Below, in pieces: positions 34,424 to 43,167 of a stretch of DNA of 64,000 nt. The stretch spans positions 744,001-808,000 of the forward strand of contig NZ_CABPSA010000001.1 in NCBI RefSeq assembly GCF_902459615.1. The letters run 5' to 3'. Both the position numbers and the translations under genes were made by a program. Each line of letters begins with the position of its first letter. Position 1 is the stretch's first letter. The notes beneath the pieces are model-generated. The model was given only the letters and a program-made list of their open reading frames with translations, was not told the origin of the DNA and made no database searches. The DNA comes from Pandoraea commovens. GTDB lineage: Bacteria; Pseudomonadota; Gammaproteobacteria; Burkholderiales; Burkholderiaceae.

Positions 34424-35263
34424 TCAGGCCGCATTCGCCGCTTTCTCAGCCGTGTCGCCCGCATCGAGCGCACCGTAGCGCGCATATTCGCCAAGCCCGT
34501 CCGGCCATTGCGTGAGCACCTGAAAGCCCGTCTCCGTGACAGCGACCATATGCTCCCACTGCGCCGAGAGCGAACGGTCGCGCGTGACGACGGTCCAGCC
34601 GTCTGCGAGCTGCTTCGTGTCCGGCTTGCCGACGTTGACCATCGGCTCGATGGTGAAGATCATGCCCGGGCGCAACGTCAGACCCGTGCCCGGACGTCCG
34701 TAATGCAGCACCTGCGGATCGTCGTGGTACGTCGTGCCGATGCCGTGTCCGCAGTAGTCGCGCACGATGCTGAAGCCTTCGCGATGCGCGACCGACTGAA
34801 TGGCGTAACCGACATCGCCCAGCGTTGCACCGGGGCGCACCGCGCGAATGCCTGCGACCATCGCTTCGTAAGTCGTGTCGACCAGACGCTTGGCCATGAT
34901 GCTCGGCGTGCCCGCGTAATACATACGGCTTGTGTCGCCGAACCAGCCGTCCTTGATGAGGGCAACGTCGATGTTCACGATATCGCCATCGTGCAACTTC
35001 TTGTCGCCCGGAATCCCGTGGCACACCACGTGATTGACCGATGCGCACACCGTCTTCGGATACCCGTGATAGCCGATGTTGGCCGGTATCGCCTTCAGCT
35101 CGTTCACGATGAAGTCGTGACACAGACGGTCGAGTTCGTCGGTCGTGACACCGGGCTTCACATGCTCGCCGATCATCGCGAGCACTTGTGCGGCCATCTC
35201 CCCGGCGCGACGCGACAGGGCAATTTCTTCGTTCGAGCGGATGACAACGCGTTCGCGCACCAT
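34424..35263 (-). CDS. map: type I methionine aminopeptidase
   Basis: 279-residue metallopeptidase that removes the initiator Met. Metal-ligand regions are visible: DIVNIDVALIKDGWFGDTSR (two Asp), GHGIGTTYHDDPQVLHYG (His), FTIEPMVN (Glu) and AQWEHMVAVTETG (Glu). The substrate-binding His is in CHGIPGDKKL. It starts in a 1-base overlap (TAATG, 35261-35265) with the upstream ParD-like gene, so the two are translated together. Burkholderiaceae usually have another map near rpsB, so this may be a second, regulated copy. Its short Ala-rich tail (DAGDTAEKAANAA) is unusual. Confidence 0.94.
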   Translation of the reverse strand: MVRERVVIRSNEEIALSRRAGEMAAQVLAMIGEHVKPGVTTDELDRLCHDFIVNELKAIPANIGYHGYPKTVCASVNHVVCHGIPGDKKLHDGDIVNIDVALIKDGWFGDTSRMYYAGTPSIMAKRLVDTTYEAMVAGIRAVRPGATLGDVGYAIQSVAHREGFSIVRDYCGHGIGTTYHDDPQVLHYGRPGTGLTLRPGMIFTIEPMVNVGKPDTKQLADGWTVVTRDRSLSAQWEHMVAVTETGFQVLTQWPDGLGEYARYGALDAGDTAEKAANAA

Positions 35264-35517
35264 TAGGCCACCTTATTCATGACGGTGACGGGTGCACCGG
35301 TTGCTGGAGAAGCGGCAGCGCCGGTCTCACTGACCGGCGCGCCATCGGATTCGATGAGTCGACGGCAGATCTCGCCGTAACTCAACGTGGGATTCAGTTC
35401 GGCGAGCATGCCGACGCGCAGCCAGTGTTCGGCTTGCGCGTTGATCGAGCGACTGAGCGCGCCGCTGGTATTGCGCAGCGCCTCATGCATCTGCTCCGAT
35501 ATCTTGACGATACCCAT
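35263..35517 (-). CDS. ParD-like antitoxin-family protein
   Basis: 84 residues. The N-terminal 50 fit the ParD-like family (PF11903 type): MGIVKISEQMHEALRNTSGA, then SRSINAQAEHWLRVGMLAEL and SYGEICRRLIESDG, a ribbon-helix-helix-like DNA-binding fold. The C-terminal 30 residues are Ala/Thr/Val-rich and probably disordered. No ParE or other toxin is adjacent; instead it is coupled to map by a TAATG overlap. This pairing recurs in proteobacteria and suggests autoregulation of the map operon rather than a classical toxin-antitoxin pair. Confidence 0.8.
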   Translation of the reverse strand: MGIVKISEQMHEALRNTSGALSRSINAQAEHWLRVGMLAELNPTLSYGEICRRLIESDGAPVSETGAAASPATGAPVTVMNKVA

Positions 35518-35825
35518 AGGGCGGATTCCTATATACGAAATAGCTACGAAACGTATATTACCAGCCCGCCGCCGAATTGTCTCGCCTATGCCGCTAAATC
35601 CGTCGCCGGCTCACCATGTCAGGCGAACCCCTGCGTTCCCCTCCACCGTGCGACGGTGGGTGGTCACCGGCAAGGGCGGCGAACGTTTCGGCGCAGCGCG
35701 ACAAATTGCCGCAACGCGTGGCGTCCGCCATGAATTTTCACCTACTGGAGAAATGATTCGTATTACTGCGTGATAGCATCGCCGCTCGTCGTCACGAACG
35801 CGGCTTGTCGCCGCGCGCCCTGAAC
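35518..35825. other. 308-bp divergent intergenic region
   Basis: It separates the ParD-like/map operon (minus) from the DUF2946/TonB receptor genes (plus). No gene is evident. AAATGATTCGTATTACTG at about 35752-35769 vaguely resembles a Fur box, matching roughly half the consensus positions, which would fit the receptor downstream, but I would not call it. Confidence 0.45.
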
Positions 35826-36200
35826 ATGCCGGTATGGTCACATAGCAAACGCATCGCATGGGTCGGCCTCGCCGCCATGTGGATGCTGCTTTGCGCGCCG
35901 CTGATCAGCCAGTATCTGCGCGCGCACCCGTCGTCCATCGACGACGCGCTGTCCAGCGCGTTCTGTACCAGTCTCGACGAAGCAGCAGCGCAAGGGCGGC
36001 ACGCACCGGTCACGCACGCAACGAGCGTCGCCTGCGGCTATTGCTCGCTGCTCGCGCACACGCCGCCCCTTCCGCCCGCCCCGCTGACGCTGGCAGACAT
36101 TCGTGTCGACGGACCACGCCTCACCCTGTCGCCAGCGCTGCCTCATAGCGGCACGCCGCTGCGTCTCACCCCACCGTCGCGCGCCCCGCCGCACGCCTGA
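35826..36200 (+). CDS. DUF2946 family protein
   Basis: 124 residues. N-terminal hydrophobic segment (IAWVGLAAMWMLLCAPLISQ) consistent with a signal anchor, then a Cys-containing region with CGYCSLLAHTPPLPPAP, the DUF2946 hallmark. Function unknown; members often sit beside TonB-dependent receptors for copper or siderophores, as here, where a receptor follows 244 bases downstream on the same strand. Start at ATG 35826 has no clear ribosome site; a TTG seven codons upstream (35805) is in frame. The Pro/Arg-rich C-terminus is variable in the family. Confidence 0.7.
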   Translation: MPVWSHSKRIAWVGLAAMWMLLCAPLISQYLRAHPSSIDDALSSAFCTSLDEAAAQGRHAPVTHATSVACGYCSLLAHTPPLPPAPLTLADIRVDGPRLTLSPALPHSGTPLRLTPPSRAPPHA

Positions 36201-36444
36201 CACCCTCGAGTCGTTCGTTTCGCCGATGTCCCGCTCGTCGCGTCGCCCTGTAGTCATGGCGATGCGGATGCGCGGGCGAGTGCGTTCGATCGTCTCATTG
36301 CATCGACTCCGATTTTCACGGCTGGCGCCCGTTGCACACCGACCGGCGGCGGCCTGCACACGTCAGCCGATCGCCGCTCAGCGGCCCCAGCGCCCCAGCG
36401 ACGTACGGCCCGCGTGTGCCCGATAACGATAACCAGACAGCGTC

Positions 36445-38586
36445 ATGAAAACGTCAATTCCAGTGCGCACCGCCATCGCGGTGGCCATTGGCTCGCTGTG
36501 CGCCCTCGCGCACGCTGCCGACAACAGTAACAACGCAAACGCCAACGGCGCGCAAAACGTCGAACTCCCCGCCACGCAGGTACAAGCGGACATCGTGAAA
36601 CCCCTCGACGAACCGGTGCAGACCGGCAGCCGCCTCGGCCTCTCTATCAAGGAGACACCGGCGAGCGTCGAGGTCATTGACCGGCAGCAACTGGTGGAGC
36701 GCGGCGACGCGAACATCGTCGACGCCGTCAGTCGCGCGACGGGCATCAACGCATCCCCCCATCCGGGCAATGGCGGCTCGGAACTCGGCGCGCGCGGCTT
36801 CGTAGGCAGCGCGTCCGTCACACAGCTGTACGACGGCGTGCGTCCGTACGGTGCGATCGGCGTCACGTTCCCGTTCGACACGTGGTCCGTTGAGCGGATC
36901 GAGGTCCTGCGCGGCCCGGCCTCGGTCATTTACGGCGAAGGTGCCATCGGCGGTGTGGTCAATATCGTCCCGAAGAAGCCCGAGCAGATGCCCATCGAGA
37001 ACGAAATTCAGCTGGGCATCGGCACCGAGAAAACCGACCGCGCAGCATTCGGTAGCGGCGGTGCGATCACCGACAAGCTCTCCTATCGCTTCGATGCGAG
37101 CGCGAACAGTTCGAACAACTGGGTCGACCGAGGCAACTCGCACAATGCGTCGTTCTCCGCCGCCATCAAGTACGACTTCACGCCGCGCTTTTCCGTGACG
37201 GCCACGCTCGCCGAGGGCAATCAGCATCCGATGCAGTACTTCGGCGTGCCGCTCGTGAACGGGCGTCTCGACCCGGCGACCTATCAGAAGAACTACAACG
37301 TGAGCGATTCGCTCATCACGTTTCGTGACAGCTGGGCGACGCTGGGGGCCACGTGGCGTCCCATCGACAATCTCACGATCACCAGCACGCTGTATCGCAT
37401 GAAGAGCAAGCGCCACTGGAAGGACGCCGAGTATTACAACTATGTGCCCTCAAGCGGCCTGGTGCAACGCAGCAGCTACACCGAGATCCTTCACGATCAG
37501 GAACAGATCGGCAACGTCACGACCGCGACGCTCAAGGGCCAACTGTTCGGGATGGAAAACGCCGTGTCGGCGGGCTTCGAGTTCAATCACACGACGTTCC
37601 AACACACGAACAATTCGCCCTACTCCGGCACGTCGCTCGTCGATCTGTACAACCCCGATCCTGGCAACTTCGTGAACGTGGCGGGCACCTTTCCCAAGTA
37701 CCGGTCGCAGGCGAACCAATACGCGTTCTTTGCCGAGAACCGTCTGAAGGTCACGTCGCGCTGGTCGGTCATTGGCGGCGTGCGCTACGACCATGCCAGC
37801 ATCAATCGTGACGACCTGATCGCAGGCACCGCCTTCGCCAAGGACCTCAGCTACACCGGCTGGCGCGTGGGCACGGTCTTTGACGTGACCGCCAACACCA
37901 GCGTCTACGGCCAGTACTCGGTCGCCGCCGACCCCATCACCTCACTGCTCTCGCTCACACCGGCCAAGGCCAAGTTCGATCTTGCGACAGGCAAACAGAT
38001 CGAGTTCGGCGTGAAGCAGGATTGGCTCGACGGTCGCGTCGACGGCACGCTGTCGGTCTATCGCATCGTCAAGAACAATCTGCTCACCGCCGATCCGCTC
38101 AATCCGTCGGTCAGTCTTCAGGTCGGCCAACAGTCGTCGCGGGGCGTGGAACTGACCGTGGGGGCGCAGTTGACGCGCGACGTGCGCATCGACGCCAACG
38201 GCACTTGGCTGCGGGCGAAGTACGACCAGTTCGAGGAAAGCGTGGGCGGTGTGTCCGTCTCGCGGGCGGGCAACATTCCGGTGAACGTGCCTCAGCAGAT
38301 GGCGAATCTGTGGCTGAGCTGGCGCTTCGCACAGGCGTGGACGGCCAGCGGTGGACTGAAGTACGTTGGCAAGCGCTACGCCGATACCGCGAATACGCTG
38401 AAGCTGCCGTCCTATACGACAGTCGATCTGGCGCTCGCGTGGAAGCCGCGCCGCGATCTCACGCTAACCGGACGCGTCTACAACGTCTTCAACCGGCACT
38501 ATGTGCAAACGGCCTACTACAACAACACGCAATGGCTGCTGGGCAACGACCGTCGCGCGGAGCTGGTGATGAGCTACCGGTTCTGA
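36445..38586 (+). CDS. TonB-dependent siderophore-type receptor
   Basis: 713-residue outer-membrane receptor. Signal peptide (MKTSIPVRTAIAVAIGSL, cleaved after AHA), plug domain with IKETPASVEVIDRQQLVERG and VERIEVLRGPASVIYGEGAI, then a 22-strand barrel ending in the aromatic C-terminus ELVMSYRF. This pattern is that of iron-siderophore receptors; the ligand cannot be told from sequence by eye. Two GATAAC hexamers (36422-36433) just before the start codon look like half a Fur box. No ribosome site is obvious. DUF2946 lies upstream. Confidence 0.92.
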   Translation: MKTSIPVRTAIAVAIGSLCALAHAADNSNNANANGAQNVELPATQVQADIVKPLDEPVQTGSRLGLSIKETPASVEVIDRQQLVERGDANIVDAVSRATGINASPHPGNGGSELGARGFVGSASVTQLYDGVRPYGAIGVTFPFDTWSVERIEVLRGPASVIYGEGAIGGVVNIVPKKPEQMPIENEIQLGIGTEKTDRAAFGSGGAITDKLSYRFDASANSSNNWVDRGNSHNASFSAAIKYDFTPRFSVTATLAEGNQHPMQYFGVPLVNGRLDPATYQKNYNVSDSLITFRDSWATLGATWRPIDNLTITSTLYRMKSKRHWKDAEYYNYVPSSGLVQRSSYTEILHDQEQIGNVTTATLKGQLFGMENAVSAGFEFNHTTFQHTNNSPYSGTSLVDLYNPDPGNFVNVAGTFPKYRSQANQYAFFAENRLKVTSRWSVIGGVRYDHASINRDDLIAGTAFAKDLSYTGWRVGTVFDVTANTSVYGQYSVAADPITSLLSLTPAKAKFDLATGKQIEFGVKQDWLDGRVDGTLSVYRIVKNNLLTADPLNPSVSLQVGQQSSRGVELTVGAQLTRDVRIDANGTWLRAKYDQFEESVGGVSVSRAGNIPVNVPQQMANLWLSWRFAQAWTASGGLKYVGKRYADTANTLKLPSYTTVDLALAWKPRRDLTLTGRVYNVFNRHYVQTAYYNNTQWLLGNDRRAELVMSYRF

Positions 38587-38718
38587 GGTATTAGCTGCAT
38601 TCGCCGTATTGACCATCGCGATTGTTCCGTCTGCGTAACTTCGAGTTACCGAACCGCCTATATTCCGTGATGATTCGTGTCGCTATGATTGACCCCATTC
38701 AAGATGCGGGGAGATGAC

Positions 38719-39648
38719 ATGAACAACGTCGGCAATAGCAGCGAATTCGTGCGGATTTCGGAGGTCGTGAGCGGTCACGACATGACCATTCGCGATGGCT
38801 TTCGTGCGAAGCATTTCGGCGAGCAGACATTTGGCGGTCTGATGGACCCGGTCGTCATGCTGGATCATTTCCACATGACGGCCCCGACCTTTGCGCCGCA
38901 TCCGCATGCGGGGATTTCGGCGGTGACGTATATGTTCGAAGACGCCGTCGGCGCGCACGTCAACTACGACTCGCTCGGCAACTACGGCCCTATCGTGCCG
39001 GGCGCTTTGCATTGGTTCGCCGCCGGACGCGGCGCGGTGCACACAGAGCAACCCGAAGGCGAGGGCCATGACGTGCACGCGCTGCAAATCTTCGTCAACT
39101 TGCCCGCTTCGCAGAAGTACGACGCGCCCTATGCGTTCGACGTCGAACCTACGGAAATCCCCGAAGTGGTGTCGCCCGGTGTGCGTGTGCGGGTGGTTTT
39201 GGGCGCAAGCAATGGGGTGACGGCGAAGAAGAACGACGACCTTCCCCAACCGTTCACCTTGCTCGACGGGTTCCTGACGGATCGCGCCGCGTTCCACCAC
39301 GATTTGCGGCGCGGCTGGAATGCCACCGTCTGTGTGGTCTCGGGACATTTGCAGGTCGATGCCGATGGCACGACTCGGCAACTGGGCGCTGGCGAAGCGG
39401 TCGCCGTCGGCCTGAGCAAGGGCGCAACGATCGACGTCCTCGCCATCGGTTTGCTTGCCGGGCCGGACTGCCACTTTGTGGTGTTGTCCGGACCGGCGCT
39501 CGGCGAGCCGTTGGCGAAACACGGCCCCTTCGTCATGAACACCGTCGAACAGCTCAACGACCGGATGTCGGCCTATCAGCGCGGCGAATTCGGTTCGTTA
39601 GACGAAGAGGCCTTTCCTCAGCTCAAGGCTTACCGGACGCGGGCGTAA
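38719..39648 (+). CDS. pirin family protein
   Basis: 309-residue bicupin of the pirin family. The N-terminal cupin shows the metal-binding His/Glu set: DHFHMTAPTFAPHPHAGIS (His-x-His) and GRGAVHTEQPEGEGHDVHAL (His, Glu). The C-terminal cupin is degenerate. Bacterial pirins include quercetinases and redox-responsive regulators; the specific role here is unknown. Start at 38719 is chosen by GGGGAGATGAC before the ATG; an upstream ATG at 38689 would add 10 residues. Convergent with the MFS exporter gene that ends 30 bases downstream. Confidence 0.9.
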   Translation: MNNVGNSSEFVRISEVVSGHDMTIRDGFRAKHFGEQTFGGLMDPVVMLDHFHMTAPTFAPHPHAGISAVTYMFEDAVGAHVNYDSLGNYGPIVPGALHWFAAGRGAVHTEQPEGEGHDVHALQIFVNLPASQKYDAPYAFDVEPTEIPEVVSPGVRVRVVLGASNGVTAKKNDDLPQPFTLLDGFLTDRAAFHHDLRRGWNATVCVVSGHLQVDADGTTRQLGAGEAVAVGLSKGATIDVLAIGLLAGPDCHFVVLSGPALGEPLAKHGPFVMNTVEQLNDRMSAYQRGEFGSLDEEAFPQLKAYRTRA

Positions 39649-39677
39649 GCACTGTAGCGGGTTAGCGGCTCAACACG

Positions 39678-41261
39678 TTACAGCGTCGGCTCGCACACGC
39701 GCTCGGCGGCGGCTGCCGTCGGCTCGCTCACCCGCTCGACGTCGCGTCCGCCCGCCCCGAACGCCACCACGCTCAGCAGCGCGAGCACCCACGCCCCCAC
39801 CACGCCGTACACCATCACCCACCCGAAGCCGTGCACCAATGCTGCTTGCACGATCTGCCCCTGCGGATCGGCCGCCGCGAGCGCCGCGTTGTTTTGAGCA
39901 AGGTGTTCAAGACTACCGGCGGCGATCTTCTCTGCGAGCGTACGCAGCGACGTCGCGTCGAAGACGCCCGGCAACGCATTTGCCAGCGATGCACTCACGC
40001 CCTTGAGCAAGATGAAACCCATCAGCGCGATGTTGATGGCGAGGCTGATTAGCCGCGCGCTCATATCGATCCCCGACGCCATCCCCGCACGATTGGCTGA
40101 CACTGCGCCGGTAGCGGTGTTGGTGACAGGCGTATTCGTCATGCCCAGGCCCACGCCGCAGAGCAGACTGCCGGGTAGCATCGTGAGCCAGCTGGCATCG
40201 GCCATGCCTGAGCCGATCTTCATCAACAGGAAGCCGAGACCGATGGTGAACAGACCCAGCGGAATGACGCGGCGGGCGTCGATGCGCAACGACAGGCGTT
40301 CGGCGAACGGCGGCACCACGAGCGTCGGCAATGTGTACGCCAGCAGCGACAGCCCTGCGTTCACGCTGCTGTAACCGAGCGCGCCCTGAAAGTAGATCGG
40401 CAGATAGATCATGAACGACCAGTAGCTGAAGTTCATCCCCATCGAGCCGAACATCGCGCCGGAGAACCGACGGATGCGGAACACGGAAAAGTCGAACATC
40501 GGGCGCGGGCTTCGCTTCTCGATCCAGAGAAAGGCGATGAAACTGACGAGCGTCGCCGCTGCGATGCCAAGCGCCTGCGGACTGCCCATGCCGAGATCCG
40601 GCCCTTGCGTGATGAAGTACACCAGACCGAACGTGGCGAGCGACAGCGTGACGATGCCCGGCACGTCCAGATAATTCGCGTGCGGGTCGCGAGACTCCTG
40701 TACACCGACGAATACCAGCCCCAGTGCCACGATCGACAGCACCACGTGCACGAGGAAGACCCATTGCCAGTCGGCCACGGCAACAATCATGCCGCCGATG
40801 ATCGGGCCGAAACCGAGACCGATGCCGAAAATGATGCCCCACGCGCCGAACGCCTCGCTGCGCTCGCGCCCCTCGCGGAACTGGTGCGAGAGCACCGCCA
40901 CCTGACAGATCAGCATCGCGCCCCCGCCCATCCCCTGAAGGAAGCGGCTGACGATGAGCACCGGCGCGCTCTGCGCCAGCCCGCAGGCGAGCGACGTTAG
41001 CGCGAACACCACGATGCTGATGACGTAGACGCGACGTCGTCCAAACCGGTCGGCAAGCGAGCCTGTCGCCATCAACACCGTGGTGCAGGCGAGTGTGTAG
41101 GCGTTCATGATCCATTGGATTTCCCGGAAATCCGCAGGCAGTACACGCTCCAGCGTCGACAGGACGGTCGGCACGCTGGAGATTTCAAGGCCGAACATCA
41201 GCGATGTCAGGCAGACGGCGGCAAGCGCCAGTGCGTTTTGAGATGCGCGTGAGGGTGTCAT
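39678..41261 (-). CDS. MFS drug exporter, DHA2 family
   Basis: 527-residue major facilitator with 14 likely membrane segments. The A-motif loop between TM2 and TM3 is GSLADRFGRRRVYVISIVVF and the antiporter motif C region is GWGIIFGIGLGFGPIIGGMI-like (FGAWGIIFGIGLGFGPIIGG). DHA2 members (EmrB, QacA type) export drugs or metabolites by proton antiport. Start at 41261 (MTPSRASQNA) is set by the membrane topology; an open frame runs upstream to 41360 across the promoter. Divergent from a LysR gene, with a perfect inverted repeat between them, so probably under its control. Confidence 0.9.
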   Translation of the reverse strand: MTPSRASQNALALAAVCLTSLMFGLEISSVPTVLSTLERVLPADFREIQWIMNAYTLACTTVLMATGSLADRFGRRRVYVISIVVFALTSLACGLAQSAPVLIVSRFLQGMGGGAMLICQVAVLSHQFREGRERSEAFGAWGIIFGIGLGFGPIIGGMIVAVADWQWVFLVHVVLSIVALGLVFVGVQESRDPHANYLDVPGIVTLSLATFGLVYFITQGPDLGMGSPQALGIAAATLVSFIAFLWIEKRSPRPMFDFSVFRIRRFSGAMFGSMGMNFSYWSFMIYLPIYFQGALGYSSVNAGLSLLAYTLPTLVVPPFAERLSLRIDARRVIPLGLFTIGLGFLLMKIGSGMADASWLTMLPGSLLCGVGLGMTNTPVTNTATGAVSANRAGMASGIDMSARLISLAINIALMGFILLKGVSASLANALPGVFDATSLRTLAEKIAAGSLEHLAQNNAALAAADPQGQIVQAALVHGFGWVMVYGVVGAWVLALLSVVAFGAGGRDVERVSEPTAAAAERVCEPTL

Positions 41262-41297
41262 GGGATTCGCGAACGAGAATGAAGTCAGAGGTAATAT

Positions 41298-41318
41298 ATC
41301 GGGAACCAGATTCCCGAT
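41298..41318. promoter_or_regulatory. LysR operator candidate between MFS exporter and its regulator
   Basis: ATCGGGAA-CCAGA-TTCCCGAT, perfect 8-bp arms with a 5-base spacer, in the 100-bp divergent gap. A related half-site TTCCCG occurs downstream at 41331-41336. It fits the length of a LysR recognition site. Confidence 0.7.
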
Positions 41319-41361
41319 TACTGATATTTCTTCCCGCAATACGCGACCGTACAGACCCAAT

Positions 41362-42267
41362 ATGACGAATAAACTCGACGGCGTGGCCGTCTTCGTTCAG
41401 GTCATCGAAGCCGGTAGTTTTACGCTCGCGGCAGAGCGTATGCATCTGACGCGCTCGGCCATCGGCAAGGTGATTTCCCGTCTGGAAGCACGGCTCGGGG
41501 TGCGCCTGCTGCATCGCACGACGCGCAGTCATACGCTCACGGAAGCGGGACGTGTGTATTACGAGCGTTGCGTGAGGGCGCTGGCTGAACTCGACGCAGG
41601 TGCGGCGGAGGTCGAGAGCGGGCTGAACGAGCCGCGCGGACGACTGCGTGTGAGCGTGCCGATTGCGTTCGGTCATCAATGCGTAGCGCCGGTGTTGTTC
41701 GGGCTGGCGCGTCAATATCCCAAGCTGCAAATCGACATTTCGTTTTCCGACCGGAGCGTCGATCTCATCGAGGAGAACATCGATTTAGCGGTGCGCATCG
41801 GTGAGTTGCGCGATAACGCGACGCTCGACGCCCGACGCATTGGCACGCAGTACATGAGCATCGGCGCGTCGCCTGCGTATCTGGCGGAGCACGGCATGCC
41901 CGTCGAGCCGGACGATTTCGCCGCCCACACAGGCATCTCGTATTCGCGCAGCGGATCGATGGCGCGGTGGCACATGCTCGATGATGACGGTATCGAGCAC
42001 GCGTTGCAGATTACGCGTCAGCTCAGTCTCGACGATGTTCAGGCGATTGCAGATGCGGGGATTGCCGGGCTTGGGCTGGTGTATTTGCCGTGCTGGTTTC
42101 TGGAGAAGCATGCCTCTGCAGGACGGCTGGTGGTCGTGCGTAGCCGTTGCGGGGTGCGTCCGCAGGCGATTCACGTGGTGTGGCCGAAGTCGCCCTATCT
42201 GCCGTCGAAGACGCGCTGCGCAATCGACGCGCTTTCGACGGAGATCCCGATGCTCAGGATTGGGTGA
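41362..42267 (+). CDS. LysR-family regulator, divergent from MFS exporter
   Basis: 301 residues. Winged helix-turn-helix (VFVQVIEAGSFTLAAERMHL, SAIGKVISRLEARLGVRLLH, then RTTRSHTLTEAG) and LysR effector domain (LRVSVPIAFGHQCVAPVLFG, DLAVRIGELRDNATLDARRI). Start at 41362 (MTNKLDGVAV) is the family start; a frame open from 41260 is promoter DNA. It shares the gap with the MFS exporter and its inverted repeat, and likely controls that gene. It is tail-to-tail with the azurin gene, 7 bases apart. Confidence 0.92.
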   Translation: MTNKLDGVAVFVQVIEAGSFTLAAERMHLTRSAIGKVISRLEARLGVRLLHRTTRSHTLTEAGRVYYERCVRALAELDAGAAEVESGLNEPRGRLRVSVPIAFGHQCVAPVLFGLARQYPKLQIDISFSDRSVDLIEENIDLAVRIGELRDNATLDARRIGTQYMSIGASPAYLAEHGMPVEPDDFAAHTGISYSRSGSMARWHMLDDDGIEHALQITRQLSLDDVQAIADAGIAGLGLVYLPCWFLEKHASAGRLVVVRSRCGVRPQAIHVVWPKSPYLPSKTRCAIDALSTEIPMLRIG

Positions 42268-42274
42268 GGTGCGG

Positions 42275-42886
42275 TCATTCGATGGATAGCGTGCCGCGCA
42301 TCATCTCGGCGTGGGACGGGAACGAACAGAAGTAGGTATAGGCGGTACCGTGCGAGAGCTTCGATGCGTCGAACGTTACCGACGTCCGTTCGCCGCCACC
42401 GATCATCGCGGTCTTCGCGATCACGCGTTCGTCGCCCGGCTTAACCCAATCGTTGTCGGGACCTGCCGCGAGACCATCGGCAATGGCCGCATGGAGGTCG
42501 TTCTCGCGGACCAACACCCAGTTGTGTCCGGCGGCCGCCTTGGGTTTCTTGCCCGTATGGATCAATTGGACGGTGAGTGTCTTGCAGGCCGACGGCACGC
42601 TGATGTGCGTGGGCGAAAACTTCTTGCCGGGACGGCCCTGCACGTCGATCTGACACGCATCACCTACGACTGTTGCTACCGCACGGACGTCGTCGCCCGT
42701 GCGCACCATGCTCATGGAGCCCGCATGCTCGACGCCTTGCGCCAGGCCGGGGATCGGAGCGCCAAGGCAGGCCACGAAGATCAGATTGAGCGCGCGCGTA
42801 CGCGCCCCAAACAACGAGAAATTTTCCGACAACACGTTCGCTCCAAGCGTTTCGAAATCACCTGACGACACCGATACCGATGGCAT
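42275..42886 (-). CDS. azurin-type blue copper protein
   Basis: About 203 residues. An N-terminal extension and hydrophobic signal (ALNLIFVACLGAPIPGLAQG) precede an azurin domain with all type 1 copper ligands: His in AAAGHNWVLV, and Cys, His and Met in YFCSFPSHAEMMRGTLSIE. The disulphide Cys pair (DACQID and SACKTL) is present. Azurins carry electrons in the periplasm. The ~37 residues before the signal core are odd, so the true start may lie further in; the ATG at 42886 is the first after the A/C-rich leader but lacks a clear ribosome site. An open frame continues upstream to 43054. Confidence 0.88.
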   Translation of the reverse strand: MPSVSVSSGDFETLGANVLSENFSLFGARTRALNLIFVACLGAPIPGLAQGVEHAGSMSMVRTGDDVRAVATVVGDACQIDVQGRPGKKFSPTHISVPSACKTLTVQLIHTGKKPKAAAGHNWVLVRENDLHAAIADGLAAGPDNDWVKPGDERVIAKTAMIGGGERTSVTFDASKLSHGTAYTYFCSFPSHAEMMRGTLSIE

Positions 42887-43020
42887 CACCCGACTTTCGA
42901 CGATAGCCCGCGATTGCGTTGGGCGTTTGTTGGTCGTTCTCTGTTTTGTATTGGTTTGTATTGCTAATCGGTTTTGGTGTTGTTTTGATCTTTCGCTTCT
43001 CTTTCCGAACTCAACCCCGC
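42887..43020 (-). other. A/C-rich leader of the azurin gene
   Basis: Read on the minus strand, about 90 bases (42915-43008) are nearly free of G, with repeated CAAT/CAAA units such as CAATACAAACCAATACAAAA. Such a stretch is expected to stay single-stranded in mRNA. No ORF fits. It may act in translation or as an RNA-binding region. Confidence 0.45.
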
Positions 43021-43091
43021 GGGGGACCAGGGCCCTATTCCGCCCCTCAGACATAAACCCAACTCGGTTCAGAACAGGGCCCTGATCCCCC
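43021..43091. repeat. 20-bp inverted repeat with 31-base spacer
   Basis: Arms 43021-43040 (GGGGGACCAGGGCCCTATTC) and 43072-43091 pair at 18 of 20 positions. It lies between the azurin gene and the unknown gene at 43168, both minus strand. No T run follows on either side, so it is not a standard terminator. Confidence 0.7.
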
Positions 43092-43167
43092 GCTCATCGC
43101 ACTTTTCACGTTGGCGTTCTCACGCCCTATCGCCCTATTGCTTCGGTTTATCGCGGTTGCACTTTCG

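Noticed and set aside
35752-35769. Fur box upstream of DUF2946
   Set aside because: Only about half of the consensus positions match, so it is mentioned but not called.
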